A stretch of 64,000 nt of DNA from Caballeronia sordidicola (GCF_002220365.1 NZ_MTHB01000110.1:62001-126000); one strand, 5' to 3'. Numbered from the stretch's first letter, positions 1 to 9,032 are shown. Program-made: numbers and translations. The notes: generated from the letters alone by a model not told the origin.

Positions 1-2
1 CG

Positions 3-1265
3 GTCATGATCATGCATCCCATCAGCCCGAAGCTGGACGGCAAGGACATGTCTGACTGGAAGGACGCAAAGGGCAATCCGCTCTACAAGGCCATTGCCGC
101 GGCCGGCAGCTCTGCGGAGGGCGCGGGGTTCCTCGAATATTGGTGGCCGAAGCCAGGCGAGACCGAACCGAGCTCGAAGCTGGGTTATACGAAGCGTTAT
201 AAGCCGTGGGACTGGGACATGATTGCCGGCACGTATCAGGACGATATCCAGGCCGCGTTCTATCGAACGCTCCTGCATTCGTTCCTCATGCTGTTCGCAC
301 TCGGCGCGGCCATTTCGCTGTTTGCGTCGCTGGCAATCAAGAGCGTGCGACGTTCGCTTGGCGGTGAACCCGCCGCCGCTGCGCAACTCGCGCGGCAGAT
401 TGCATCGGGCGACCTGACGGGGCGTATCGACGTGGCGGCCGGCGATACGCAGAGTGTTATTTCAGCGATTGCCCATACCCGCGACAGCCTGGCGGGCACG
501 GTATCGCGCGTGAAGGACGCCGCCGACGCCATCAAGCTTGCTGCGGCTGAAATTGCCAGCGGCAATGCGGACCTGTCGAGCCGCACCGAGCAACAGGCGG
601 CGTCGCTGCAGGAGACTGCCGCGGCCATGGACGAGATCACGTCCACGGTCAGGGCGAATGCCGAGAACGCGTCGCAAGCGAGCCAGGTGGCGGCAAGCGC
701 GTCGGCGCAGGCGCTGCGGGGCGGCAGCGTGGTAAATGATGTGGTCGAGAACGTGCGCGCGATTGCAACCAGTTCGAAGCAGGTCGCCGAGATCACGGCG
801 GTGATCGACGGCATTGCGTTCCAGACGAATATTCTTGCGCTGAACGCGGCGGTTGAAGCGGCGCGCGCCGGTGAAAACGGTCGTGGTTTTGCCGTGGTGG
901 CGGGCGAAGTGCGCAGCCTCGCGCAACGCAGCGCGGCGGCGGCAAAAGAGATCCGCGTGCTGGTGGACACCTCGCTGACGCAGATCGAAAGCGGTGCGGG
1001 ACTCGCCGAAAACGCGGGTAGGGCAATGGCCGATATCGTCACGGCGGTCAAACGCGTGACAACAATTGTCGAAGACATTGCTACTGCGTCGAGCCAGCAG
1101 AGCGTAGGGATTGAAGAGGTCAACCGGGCGATTGCGCAGATGGACGGCACCACGCAACAGAACGCGGCGCTGGTGGAGCAGGCCGCTGCCGCAGCGAGCT
1201 CAATGAACGACCAGGCGCTGCGCCTGGGTGACGCCATGCAGTCGTTCCGGCTGACGCCTGCATGA
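3..1265 (+). CDS. Methyl-accepting chemotaxis protein, 5' end outside window
   Basis: Inner-membrane chemoreceptor that signals to CheA/CheW. The frame is open to the left edge, so the N-terminus (first membrane helix and most of the sensor domain) is missing. The visible part starts in a periplasmic single-Cache-like segment ([12 protein letters not shown], then KDAKGNPLY), followed by one membrane helix at about residues 90-111, a HAMP region at about 112-165 and a long coiled-coil signalling domain. The conserved hairpin tip is present ([20 protein letters not shown], then [15 protein letters not shown]). No C-terminal CheR-tethering pentapeptide is seen; it ends MQSFRLTPA. The stop codon overlaps the start of the next gene in an ATGA arrangement. 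The ligand cannot be predicted. The family call is very safe. Confidence 0.93.
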   Translation, partial: VMIMHPISPKLDGKDMSDWKDAKGNPLYKAIAAAGSSAEGAGFLEYWWPKPGETEPSSKLGYTKRYKPWDWDMIAGTYQDDIQAAFYRTLLHSFLMLFALGAAISLFASLAIKSVRRSLGGEPAAAAQLARQIASGDLTGRIDVAAGDTQSVISAIAHTRDSLAGTVSRVKDAADAIKLAAAEIASGNADLSSRTEQQAASLQETAAAMDEITSTVRANAENASQASQVAASASAQALRGGSVVNDVVENVRAIATSSKQVAEITAVIDGIAFQTNILALNAAVEAARAGENGRGFAVVAGEVRSLAQRSAAAAKEIRVLVDTSLTQIESGAGLAENAGRAMADIVTAVKRVTTIVEDIATASSQQSVGIEEVNRAIAQMDGTTQQNAALVEQAAAAASSMNDQALRLGDAMQSFRLTPA

Positions 1266-2194
1266 ATACACGTTTCCTCGAAACCTTCGTGACGCTGGCT
1301 GAACTGGAAAGCTTTCGGGCGACGGCGCGTGCGCTGCACGCCACGCCCGCGACCATTTCGCTACGCATCAAGTCGCTCGAGGACGAGTTGAAGACCGATC
1401 TGGTCGACCGTACCTCAACGGCGTTCCGCTTGACGACTGCGGGGCAGAGCCTTCTCGGGCTGGCGAGGAATGTGGTCGATGCCGCACGTGCATTGCGCGA
1501 GGCAGCGGGTCAGGAGGTGGTGGTCGGCGGCAAGCTGAGGTTGGGGGTCATCGAAACGGTGGTGCATAGCTGGCTGTCGCACTACATCACGTATCTCAAT
1601 GCGAACTATCCAAAGCTCGATGTCGATCTCACCGTCGACTCGAGTTCGGTGTTGCAGCGCCGCTTGCTCAGCGGCGAGCTTGATCTCGTCATTCGCGTGG
1701 AAGGGATCGACAGCACCAAGATTGCATCGAGTGCGATTGCGAGTTACCCGGTGCGCTGGATCGCAAGACGCGGGCTGTTGTCGCGGCGCGCGACAGGGCT
1801 TGCTCTACGTGTCTTGCAACGGCCCATAGTCACGTTCGGCCGTGGTACGGCACCGCAAGTCGCGCTGGAAAGCATCGTGCACACGCTTGCCCGGCAAGAA
1901 AACATGCGGCCCGAACAAACGCGTATTACCTGCTCGCCCTCGGTGGCCGCGATCGTTCAACTGGTGCGCGACGGATATGGCGTCGCCGGTATTCCCAGTC
2001 TCTTTGTCGCCAAGGAATTGCAAAGCGGCGAGTTCGTCGAGCTGCCGCTGAAGCCGGTTCCGCCGCCGATCATTGTGTCGTTGTGCAAGCCCGTCGATGC
2101 GAGCGTGATGGTCAATGCAGCGGCCAACGCCGCGCACGTTGCGTGTTCCGCCTACTCCAAATCGATCAAGAAAGACTTCCTGGAGGGGCTTTAA
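1262..2194 (+). CDS. LysR-family transcriptional regulator
   Basis: DNA-binding regulator of 310 aa. The N-terminal winged helix-turn-helix starts directly at [20 protein letters not shown], with recognition-helix text [17 protein letters not shown] periplasmic-binding-protein-like effector domain follows from about residue 90. The ATG overlaps the chemoreceptor stop by 4 bases, so translation is probably coupled, an uncommon pairing for a LysR gene. The 3' end overlaps the convergent GNAT gene by 4 bases. The target is unknown; it could control the chemoreceptor or the genes lying left of the window. There is no divergent partner, unlike most other LysR genes here. Confidence 0.92.
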   Translation: MNTRFLETFVTLAELESFRATARALHATPATISLRIKSLEDELKTDLVDRTSTAFRLTTAGQSLLGLARNVVDAARALREAAGQEVVVGGKLRLGVIETVVHSWLSHYITYLNANYPKLDVDLTVDSSSVLQRRLLSGELDLVIRVEGIDSTKIASSAIASYPVRWIARRGLLSRRATGLALRVLQRPIVTFGRGTAPQVALESIVHTLARQENMRPEQTRITCSPSVAAIVQLVRDGYGVAGIPSLFVAKELQSGEFVELPLKPVPPPIIVSLCKPVDASVMVNAAANAAHVACSAYSKSIKKDFLEGL

Positions 2195-2733
2195 CTTTCG
2201 CGCGGCGGCGCCTCGCGCTGGAATACGATGGTTGGCTTGCCCTTGTACGTTGTTGTACGACTTTCTGCGAATGAAAATTTCCTGGCGAGTGCAAGCGAGG
2301 CCGCGTTCTCCGGCGAGATGATGCAGACAATCTCCGCTTCGGGCCAGCGTGTATCCGCCCACTGCAATGCGGCACGTACGGCTTCAGTCGCGTAACCCTG
2401 TCCTTGCGACTCTGACGTCAACATCCATCCAATCTCCGGCGCTTCATCGAATGCCGGATCGATACCGCGCTTGTATTGCCCGAAGCCGACCTCGCCGACG
2501 AACTTGCCGCTGTGCTTCTCGCTGACCACCCAGTAGCCGAATCCCATCAATGCCCAATGCCCAGCGCTTCGAAGCAGGCGCGCCCACGCTTCTTCCTTCG
2601 TGAAGGCGGTGCCGGTGACGTGGCGCACGACCGCGAGGTCCGACCACATGGCGTAGATAACGTCGAAATCGGGGCGTTGCGGCGCACGCAGGACGAGGCG
2701 ATCGGTTTCCAGGACGGAAGGGGAGTGGGGCAT
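2191..2733 (-). CDS. GNAT-family N-acetyltransferase, RimJ/RimL-like
   Basis: Cytoplasmic acetyl-CoA-dependent N-acetyltransferase of 180 aa. It begins LETDRLVLRAPQRPDFD, typical of the RimJ/RimL (Acetyltransf_3) group, and continues with IGWMLTSESQGQGYATEAV, the acetyl-CoA pyrophosphate-binding loop (Q-x-x-G-x-A/G type). The C-terminal segment NAASLALARKFSF fits motif B of the family. It converges on and overlaps the LysR gene by 4 bases. Its only same-strand neighbour upstream is another regulator about 140 bases away, so it is probably monocistronic. The substrate (protein N-terminus, amino acid or drug) cannot be told from sequence. Confidence 0.9.
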   Translation of the reverse strand: MPHSPSVLETDRLVLRAPQRPDFDVIYAMWSDLAVVRHVTGTAFTKEEAWARLLRSAGHWALMGFGYWVVSEKHSGKFVGEVGFGQYKRGIDPAFDEAPEIGWMLTSESQGQGYATEAVRAALQWADTRWPEAEIVCIISPENAASLALARKFSFAESRTTTYKGKPTIVFQREAPPRES

Positions 2734-2876
2734 GGTCGAAGCATGTGAGCGTAGATGGGGCAGGACGCGCCGTTAGGGGCGCAGGCCGCAGGGAACAAGG
2801 AATATAACCGCTCGGGTCGGGACCGGAAAGTTTGAAAGCGCGTAGCGATGTAGCGGCTCGAGCAACCCTCACGCCC

Positions 2877-3779
2877 TCAAACCATCACGCCGCTATGCTC
2901 CGACACCAGCGTCTCGATCAACGCGCTCAGGTCGCGCGTTGCTTCATTCCGCATGGTCGGCGCAACATGAAGCTCCAGTTCCGCAGGCGGCAGCGCCGGC
3001 AGGCCGTCCGATTCGCCGAACGTGCGCCAGCACGCGGGCAGCGTCCGACGATCGATGATCGTCACCGCCGCGCCATGATTCACCGCAATGCGGATGCCGG
3101 TCGGACTCTGGCTCGTATAGACGAGTTGATAATCCCGGCTGATAGCGGTCAGCGCCTGCAATCCCCGTTGCCTGTAAGTACAACTTTCGTCGAAGAGCGC
3201 CAGCGGCACCGGCGCGTCCGCGCACAACACGAAATCGCGATGTGCCGCCCACACCAGTTCCTGCCGCGCTAGGGGTTTTCCCCCGGCACGCTCGCCATGC
3301 CGCACGACCAGTGCCAGATCAAGTTCACCCGCACCCAGCCGCTCCAGCAATTCCAGTGACGTCCGGCAATGAATATGCGGCCTTGCACCGGGGCGCAATT
3401 CATAAAACGCCCGCAGCAATTCCGGCAGCCACAGCTCCGCATAATCTTCCGGCAGCCCGAAACGAATCACATTGCCGCGGCTACCGCGCGTCAGCGAGGC
3501 GATCGCCTCGTTTTGCACCTGCAATATCCGCCGCGCGTGGATCAGGAAATTCTCGCCATCGCTTGAGAGCGCGAAATGACGGCTGTTGCGCATGAACAGG
3601 TGCGCGCCAAGCCGCTCTTCGAGCGTCCGGATACGCAGGCTGATGGTCGATTGCGTGCGATGAAGCTGGCGCGCCGCCGCCGTAAAACCCCCGCTTTCAG
3701 CCACTACTACAAACGCACGGACTAGTTCCGCATCGAGTGAAGCGATTTTCGACCAATCGGGTTCGCTAATGGAATCCAT
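2877..3779 (-). CDS. LysR-family regulator divergent to the 2OG-enzyme operon
   Basis: LysR-type regulator of 300 aa starting at MDSISEPDWSKIASLDAELV. The frame is open further upstream, but that would run into the divergent promoter region, and the HTH spacing fits this ATG. The HTH reads FVVVAESGGFTAAARQLHRT followed by QSTISLRIRTLEERLG. The rest is the effector-binding domain. It is divergent to the operon beginning at 3910 with a 130-base gap, the usual layout for a LysR gene controlling its neighbour. A perfect TTGGC-C-GCCAA palindrome at 3806-3816 in that gap may be part of the operator (inference). Confidence 0.9.
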   Translation of the reverse strand: MDSISEPDWSKIASLDAELVRAFVVVAESGGFTAAARQLHRTQSTISLRIRTLEERLGAHLFMRNSRHFALSSDGENFLIHARRILQVQNEAIASLTRGSRGNVIRFGLPEDYAELWLPELLRAFYELRPGARPHIHCRTSLELLERLGAGELDLALVVRHGERAGGKPLARQELVWAAHRDFVLCADAPVPLALFDESCTYRQRGLQALTAISRDYQLVYTSQSPTGIRIAVNHGAAVTIIDRRTLPACWRTFGESDGLPALPPAELELHVAPTMRNEATRDLSALIETLVSEHSGVMV

Positions 3780-3805
3780 CGGAAATACTCGCTTTCCAAA
3801 AGAAA

Positions 3806-3816
3806 TTGGCCGCCAA
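3806..3816. promoter_or_regulatory. Short palindrome in the divergent LysR/2OG-enzyme promoter
   Basis: TTGGC-C-GCCAA is a perfect 5+1+5 inverted repeat in the 130-base gap between the divergent regulator (start 3779) and the operon (start 3910). A second imperfect dyad, CCAAA-N7-TTTGG at 3885-3901, reaches the ribosome-binding site. Position suggests an operator for the LysR protein; binding is inferred only. Confidence 0.35.
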
Positions 3817-3909
3817 AAGATCGGGCCGTCGTTCGCACATTGTGTTCGCAGATTGTTGTTGAAGTCGCCCTGTAAATCCACTCGCCAAAATATCGATTTG
3901 GAGCCTGCC

Positions 3910-4797
3910 GTGGTTCTCTCTGTCTCACTTGCCGATGCTGAATGCCTGGATCTCAGCGATATCGTCAACACCGACCGCTATCCCCTGCATGACCCGGACA
4001 GCCCCCGCCTGAACGATCTGGTGGCTGCCTGCCGCGCCGAGCTGGCCGCCAGCGGCAGCGCCGTGCTGCACGACTTCCTGCGCCCGGAGGCGCTGGAGCG
4101 GGCGCGCAACGAGGGTCGCGCGCTGGCCATGAAAACGTACTTTTCAACCCGTAAGGTGAACGCCTACTTTACCGCCGACGACCCCGCGCTGTCCGACGCC
4201 GATCCGCGCCGCATCTTCATGGACCGGACCAGCGGTTTCGTGACACGCGACCTGATTCCGGCTGACGCGATCGTGCATCGCATCTATGTCGCCCAGGCGA
4301 TGAAACGTTTCGTGGCGGATTGCCTGGGCGAAACGCGGGTGTGGGAATACGCCGATCCGTATGCGGGTTTGGTGCAGAACGTGATGCCGCCCGGCACGGA
4401 GCAGCCGTGGCATTACGACACGAACGAATTCATTGTTTCGATGATGACCCAGCAGCCTACCGCGGGCGGCGACTTCGAATACTGCCCGAACATTCGCACG
4501 CCGCAAGGCGAGAACTATGAAGGCGTCGGCCGTGTAGTACGGGGGGAAACTCGCGAAGCCATCAACATCATCACCTTGCGTCCGGGCGACCTGCAATTGT
4601 TCAAGGGCCGCTTTTCGCTGCACCGCGTCACGCAGGTAGCGGGCGAGGTCGAGCGCCACACGGCCATCTTCGCGTACTCGCAAAAGCCTGGCGTGATCGG
4701 ACGGCTTGAACGGACGCGCCAGTTGTACGGCCGTGTTTCGGAAGCTCATCTGGAAGCCGAGCAACGGCTCGTTCGCGCCGATAGCCTGGTCGATTAA
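3910..4797 (+). CDS. Fe(II)/2-oxoglutarate-dependent oxygenase, HalD/BesD-like family
   Basis: Cytoplasmic non-heme iron enzyme of 295 aa. The GTG start at 3910 is chosen because a GGAG site lies 6 bases upstream and homology-like text begins just after; the frame is open further back, over the LysR promoter. The iron-binding facial triad is visible as H168-Y-D170 (PWHYDTNEFIV) and H238 (FSLHRV), with R249 (ERHTAIFAY) as probable 2-oxoglutarate anchor. Known halogenases of this family replace the Asp by Gly. Here Asp is kept, which predicts hydroxylation or desaturation rather than halogenation. First gene of an operon with the M24 protein (18 bases on) and a quaternary-amine importer, so a betaine-like substrate is inferred. 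Confidence 0.8.
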   Translation: MVLSVSLADAECLDLSDIVNTDRYPLHDPDSPRLNDLVAACRAELAASGSAVLHDFLRPEALERARNEGRALAMKTYFSTRKVNAYFTADDPALSDADPRRIFMDRTSGFVTRDLIPADAIVHRIYVAQAMKRFVADCLGETRVWEYADPYAGLVQNVMPPGTEQPWHYDTNEFIVSMMTQQPTAGGDFEYCPNIRTPQGENYEGVGRVVRGETREAINIITLRPGDLQLFKGRFSLHRVTQVAGEVERHTAIFAYSQKPGVIGRLERTRQLYGRVSEAHLEAEQRLVRADSLVD

Positions 4798-4815
4798 CTC
4801 TTTTAAAAACCCCAC

Positions 4816-6042
4816 ATGTCGATTATTCGCCCTACCCATCTTCCTGAAGATTGCGAACCTACCGCCGCGGAAATTGTGCAGATCCAACGTGACCGGCTGG
4901 CTGCCGTACGCCGTGAGTTGAAGAAGCGCGATTTGACCGCAGCTGTTTTGTTCGACCCGACGCACATGCGCTACGCCACCGGCTCGCGCAACATGCAGGT
5001 CTATTCGATGCGCAACCCCGCCCGCTATGTGTTCGTGCCGGCGGAAGGCAAGGTCGTGCTGTTCGAATACGCAGGCTGCGATTTCCTGGCCGACGGGCTG
5101 GATACCGTCGATGAAGTCCGCCCCGCTACCGCGATTTCCTATTACTTCTGCGACGATATGCTCGGCCAGGTCACCGAACGCTGGGCCGCCGAGATTGACG
5201 AGCTGATGAAACAAAGCGGTGGCGGCAAACGCATCGCGATCGAAAGCGCGACGTCCGCTGCGGCGTTCGCGTTGCAGGCGCGCGGCTATCAGGTCTTCGA
5301 CGCACAGGAGCCGCTGGAGCGCGCACGCGCCATCAAGGTGCCTAACGAGATCAAGATGATCCGCGCTTCGCTGCGAGCCGCAGAAGAAGGCGTGCGCAAG
5401 CTGGAAGCGGCGCTGGTGCCGGGTATCAGCGAGAACGAGCTGTGGTCGCATCTGCATCAGCACATCATCGCGACCGATGGCGACTACATTGAAACGCGCT
5501 TGATCAGTTCGGGGCCGCGTACCAATCCGTGGTTCCAGGAAAGCAGCCCGCGCAAGATCCAGTCAGGCGAACTCGTCGGGCTTGATACGGACGTGGTCGG
5601 ACGTTTCGGCTACTACGCGGATTTCTCGCGCACGTTCCTTTGCGGCGATGTGCAGGCGACAGCCGCGCAAAAGAATCTTTATCAACTTGCGTACGAGCAG
5701 ATTCATTCGAACATGGAAAACGTGCGCGCCGGTACGACCTTCCAGGAGTTCATCGCCCGGGCGTGGAAGATTCCCGAGCCATACCGTGCGCGCCGCTATT
5801 TCGCGCTTGCGCATGGCGTTGGCATGACGGGCGAGTATCCGTACATCGTGCATAGAGAGGACAACGAGGCCAAGGGTTATGACGGCGTGATCGAGCCGGG
5901 CATGACCCTTTGCATAGAAAGCTATATCGGACACGAGGCCGGCGGCGAGGGAGTGAAGCTGGAGGAGCAGCTCTACATTCGCGACGATGGCCGGGTCGAG
6001 CTGCTCTCGGATTATCCGTTCGAAGCCAGGTTGCTGGCCTGA
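4816..6042 (+). CDS. M24-family metalloenzyme, DddP/creatinase-like
   Basis: Protein of 408 aa with an N-terminal creatinase-type domain (about 20-170) and a pita-bread M24 domain (about 180-405). Metal ligands read D257-T-D259 with D269 (GLDTDVVGRFGYYADFSRTF), H333 (LAHGVGMTGEYP), E368 (MTLCIESYIG) and E383 (VKLEEQLYI). The D-x-D plus D at +12, and the His-to-Glu distance of 35, match the ligand spacing I recall for the DMSP lyase DddP (D295, D297, D307, H371, E406). Classical aminopeptidases of the clan have a single Asp there with the partner at +11. The position I would align with the DddP catalytic Asp377 is Gly339 here, so true DMSP lyase activity is doubtful. It may cleave a C-N or C-S bond in the importer's substrate. 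Confidence 0.82.
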   Translation: MSIIRPTHLPEDCEPTAAEIVQIQRDRLAAVRRELKKRDLTAAVLFDPTHMRYATGSRNMQVYSMRNPARYVFVPAEGKVVLFEYAGCDFLADGLDTVDEVRPATAISYYFCDDMLGQVTERWAAEIDELMKQSGGGKRIAIESATSAAAFALQARGYQVFDAQEPLERARAIKVPNEIKMIRASLRAAEEGVRKLEAALVPGISENELWSHLHQHIIATDGDYIETRLISSGPRTNPWFQESSPRKIQSGELVGLDTDVVGRFGYYADFSRTFLCGDVQATAAQKNLYQLAYEQIHSNMENVRAGTTFQEFIARAWKIPEPYRARRYFALAHGVGMTGEYPYIVHREDNEAKGYDGVIEPGMTLCIESYIGHEAGGEGVKLEEQLYIRDDGRVELLSDYPFEARLLA

Positions 6043-6101
6043 TCCTCTCCTGTCGCGCTTATCTATTCAAACTAACCCCGAACCCCCATAGGTGCAAGAC
6101 G

Positions 6102-7139
6102 ATGCTCAAACGATTCTTCAAAGCAAGCATTTCAGCGCTGGTCGTGGTTGCGGCGACCGCCGGCACTGCGCATGCCGCAGGGACATTCTGCAGCTCGGGC
6201 AAGACCGTGCACTTTGCGGGTATCACGTGGGAAAGCGGCGCATTTGCGACTGAAGTGCTGCGGCAAATCCTTGAAAAGGGCTACGGCTGTGCTACAGATG
6301 TCGTGCCGGGCAGCACGGCCGCCACCGAGACCGCGCTGGCAAGCAACGACGTGCAGGTCTGGGCCGAGCAATGGACCGGCCGCAGTGAAATCACGTCCAA
6401 AGCGGTCGCTGCCGGCAAGGTCAAGCTGGTAGGCGACACGCTCCCGGGCGGCACGAACGAGGGCTGGTTCGTGCCCGAATACGTGATCAAGGGCGACGCG
6501 TCCCGCAACATCAAGGCCAGCGCGCCAGGCTTGGTTTCGGTCACTGACTTGCCGAAATACAAAGAGCTGTTTGCCGACGATGAAGAACCGGAAAAGGGCC
6601 GTTTCCTGAACTGCCCGACAGGCTGGGACTGCGAACGGGTGAACACGCGCTTGCTCAAGGTGCTTGGCCTCGACGCGTCGTACACCAACTTTCATCCGGG
6701 CACGGGCGCAGCGCTCGATGCATCGATCGAATCGGCGTATCAGCGCGGCAAGCCGCTGGTTTTTTATTACTGGGGACCGGCTGCGCTGATGGCGAAATAC
6801 AAGTTCGTCCAACTCAAGATGCCGCCGTATAACGACGCCTGCTGGAAGACCCTGCGCGATGAAAGCAGCACAAAGCAATGTGCTTCGTCATACATGGTGT
6901 CGCACGTCACGGTGGGTGTCTCGACGCCCTTCAGCGAAGCCGAACCCCAAGCCATCGAGATGTTCTCGAAAGTCAGCTTTCCGATGGACTTCCTGAACAG
7001 CACGATTCTTGAGATGACCTCGAAGAAGATCGACGGCTCGGCCATGGCCACCACGTTCCTGCGCACGCACCCCGAGATGTGGAAGACCTGGGTGCCGGCC
7101 GATGTAGCGGCCAAGGTGCAAGCCAAGCTGGGTACTTAA
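6102..7139 (+). CDS. ABC transporter substrate-binding protein, quaternary-amine (ProX/OpuAC) type
   Basis: Periplasmic binding protein of 345 aa. The ATG at 6102 follows an AGGTG site and opens a signal peptide (MLKRFFKASISALVVVAATA, cleavage near AHA-AG). The mature start VHFAGITWESGAFATEVLRQ and the text VWAEQWTGRSE are typical of the OpuAC domain that binds glycine betaine, choline, carnitine and similar compounds through an aromatic cage. Trp residues in WEQW-like contexts and WYWG-like text (FYYWGPAALMAKY) fit such a cage. It lies between the M24 gene and the permease. The exact ligand cannot be read. Confidence 0.88.
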   Translation: MLKRFFKASISALVVVAATAGTAHAAGTFCSSGKTVHFAGITWESGAFATEVLRQILEKGYGCATDVVPGSTAATETALASNDVQVWAEQWTGRSEITSKAVAAGKVKLVGDTLPGGTNEGWFVPEYVIKGDASRNIKASAPGLVSVTDLPKYKELFADDEEPEKGRFLNCPTGWDCERVNTRLLKVLGLDASYTNFHPGTGAALDASIESAYQRGKPLVFYYWGPAALMAKYKFVQLKMPPYNDACWKTLRDESSTKQCASSYMVSHVTVGVSTPFSEAEPQAIEMFSKVSFPMDFLNSTILEMTSKKIDGSAMATTFLRTHPEMWKTWVPADVAAKVQAKLGT

Positions 7140-7187
7140 AACGGGACCCTTTCCACTGCGCGCGACCCTTCTCAAGACGAGTGAACC

Positions 7188-8144
7188 ATGACGTCCATCT
7201 TTCCGCATCTGTCGCTTGCCGACCCGATCAACGAAAAGGTCGCATTGCTGGTCCAGAACTATGGCGATGCCTTCCACTCGTTCAGTCTGGTCGTGCTGAA
7301 ATACCTGCTGGTGCCGCTGGAAAGCGGCTTGCGGATCATGCCGCCGTGGCTGCTGCTGATATTCGCGGGCCTGCTCGCCTGGCACGCCACGCGCAAGCTC
7401 TCGCTAGCCGCATTGTTCGTGTTGCTGCTCTACGCGATCGGCGCGTTTGGGCTGTGGGACAAGCTGATGCAGACGCTTGCGCTGATGCTGGTCGCCACCG
7501 TTCTGTCGATTGTGCTGGGCATCCCGCTTGGCATCCTGTGCTCGCAGAACCGCTGGGTACGCCGGGGGTTGTTGCCCGTACTTGACGTGATGCAGACGCT
7601 GCCCAGCTTCGTGTACCTGATCCCGGTGCTGATGCTCTTCGGACTGGGCAAGGTGCCGGCCATCTTCGCCACGGTGATCTATTCGCTGCCGCCGCTGATC
7701 CGGCTCACGGACCTGGGCATCCGGCAGGTGGACGGTGACGTGGTGGAAGCCGCGCGCTCCTTCGGCACAAGCCGCTGGCAGATGCTGATAGGCGTGCAGT
7801 TGCCGCTCGCGCGGCCGAGCATCATGGCCGGTATCAACCAGACCACCATGATGTCGCTGTCCATGGTCGTGATCGCATCAATGATCGGTTCTCGCGGCCT
7901 CGGCGAAGACGTGCTGGCCGGCATCCAGACACTCGATGTCGGCAAGGGCATGCAGGCGGGCATCGCCATTGTGATCCTGGCGATTGTCATCGACCGGATC
8001 TCGCAGGGTTACGGGCAGGAGCGGCGGGCACGCATGGCGATCAGCGCGAACAGAAGGGCACGCGTGCAGGCTCGCCAGAGTGCGCGTAGCGCCGGTCTCG
8101 GCGAGCCGGAGACGGCGGGCGACACCGCGTCGCGTCACGTCTGA
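7188..8144 (+). CDS. ABC transporter permease, quaternary-amine type (ProW/OpuAB)
   Basis: Inner-membrane permease of 318 aa. Several hydrophobic helices are visible between residues 45 and 275. The BPD_transp_1 EAA loop reads VEAARSFGTSRWQMLIGVQLP followed by LARPSIMAG. The text LPSFVYLIPVLMLFGLGKVPA is characteristic of ProW/OpuAB proteins. The C-terminus is a basic, Arg-rich cytoplasmic tail (RRARMAISANRRARVQARQ). It follows the binding protein by 48 bases and precedes the ATPase by 34 bases, completing one importer. Confidence 0.9.
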   Translation: MTSIFPHLSLADPINEKVALLVQNYGDAFHSFSLVVLKYLLVPLESGLRIMPPWLLLIFAGLLAWHATRKLSLAALFVLLLYAIGAFGLWDKLMQTLALMLVATVLSIVLGIPLGILCSQNRWVRRGLLPVLDVMQTLPSFVYLIPVLMLFGLGKVPAIFATVIYSLPPLIRLTDLGIRQVDGDVVEAARSFGTSRWQMLIGVQLPLARPSIMAGINQTTMMSLSMVVIASMIGSRGLGEDVLAGIQTLDVGKGMQAGIAIVILAIVIDRISQGYGQERRARMAISANRRARVQARQSARSAGLGEPETAGDTASRHV

Positions 8145-8178
8145 CCCCCCATCCCCTCTTCTTGCGCGGAGCGCGAAC

Positions 8179-9003
8179 ATGACAGCTATCCGAGTCAGCA
8201 ACGTCTACAAGATCTTCGGGCCGACGATGACCCATGCACGTGTTATCGACATGCTCAGGCACGGCGCGTCGAAGGCGGACGTGCTCGCCGACAACGGCTG
8301 TAACGTCGGCCTCAACAACATTAACCTGAATATCGAGGCGGGTCAGATCTTCGTGATCATGGGCTTGTCCGGCTCCGGCAAGTCCACGCTCGTGCGCCAC
8401 TTCAACCGGCTGATCGATCCGAGTGCGGGTGAGATCGTGATCGACGGGGAGAACATCCTGTCGCTCAACGCGGCGGGGCTGCGCGAGTTCCGCCGGCATC
8501 GCGTCAGCATGGTGTTCCAGAACTTCGGCCTGTTGCCTCATGCAACGGTGCTGGAGAACGCAGCGTACGCATTGCGTGTCAGAGGCGAGCGTCACGATGT
8601 AGCGAACCAGAAGGCCCGGACCTGGCTCGGCAAGGTGGGCCTGGCCGGTTACGGCGATAAATTTCCCGACGAGCTTTCGGGCGGGATGCGCCAGCGCGTG
8701 GGGCTTGCTCGTGCGTTGGCCGCGGACACGGAAGTGCTGCTGATGGACGAGGCATTTTCGGCACTTGATCCGCTGATCCGGACCGAGATGCAGGATCAGT
8801 TGCTCGAGTTACAGAGGACGTTGAACAAGACCATTGTCTTCATCACGCACGACCTGGATGAAGCGTTGCGCCTGGGCACGCAAATCGCGATTCTGCGCGA
8901 TGGCGAACTTGTGCAACAAGGCACGCCCGAGGACATAGTGCGTTTCCCCGCGAACGACTATGTCCGCCGGTTCGTCGAGCGGCGTGCGGAACGCGTCGCG
9001 TAA
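8179..9003 (+). CDS. ABC transporter ATP-binding protein, quaternary-amine type (ProV/OpuAA)
   Basis: ATPase subunit of 274 aa; the start MTAIRVSNVYKIFG at 8179 is preferred over upstream in-frame codons inside the permease gene. Walker A is GLSGSGKST, the Q-loop lies in MVFQNFGLLPH, the ABC signature is LSGGMRQRVGLARAL and Walker B is VLLMDEAFSALDP. The N-terminal region before Walker A (VIDMLRHGASKADVL) is the extra segment found in betaine/proline-type ATPases. The two CBS domains that sense ionic strength in osmoregulatory ProV/OpuAA are absent, since the protein ends soon after the switch His (FITHDLDEALRLG). This favours nutrient uptake over osmoprotection. Confidence 0.92.
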   Translation: MTAIRVSNVYKIFGPTMTHARVIDMLRHGASKADVLADNGCNVGLNNINLNIEAGQIFVIMGLSGSGKSTLVRHFNRLIDPSAGEIVIDGENILSLNAAGLREFRRHRVSMVFQNFGLLPHATVLENAAYALRVRGERHDVANQKARTWLGKVGLAGYGDKFPDELSGGMRQRVGLARALAADTEVLLMDEAFSALDPLIRTEMQDQLLELQRTLNKTIVFITHDLDEALRLGTQIAILRDGELVQQGTPEDIVRFPANDYVRRFVERRAERVA

Positions 9004-9032
9004 CCAAGTCAGTTAACGCATTTGACTGAGCG

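Noticed and set aside
260..1339. Long minus-strand frame of about 359 codons
   Set aside because: Antisense to the chemoreceptor; Ala/Ser-rich with no family feature. High-GC shadow frame.
4144..5463. Minus-strand frame of about 439 codons opposite the 2OG and M24 genes
   Set aside because: Spans two well-supported genes on the other strand; Arg/His-rich shadow without recognisable motifs.
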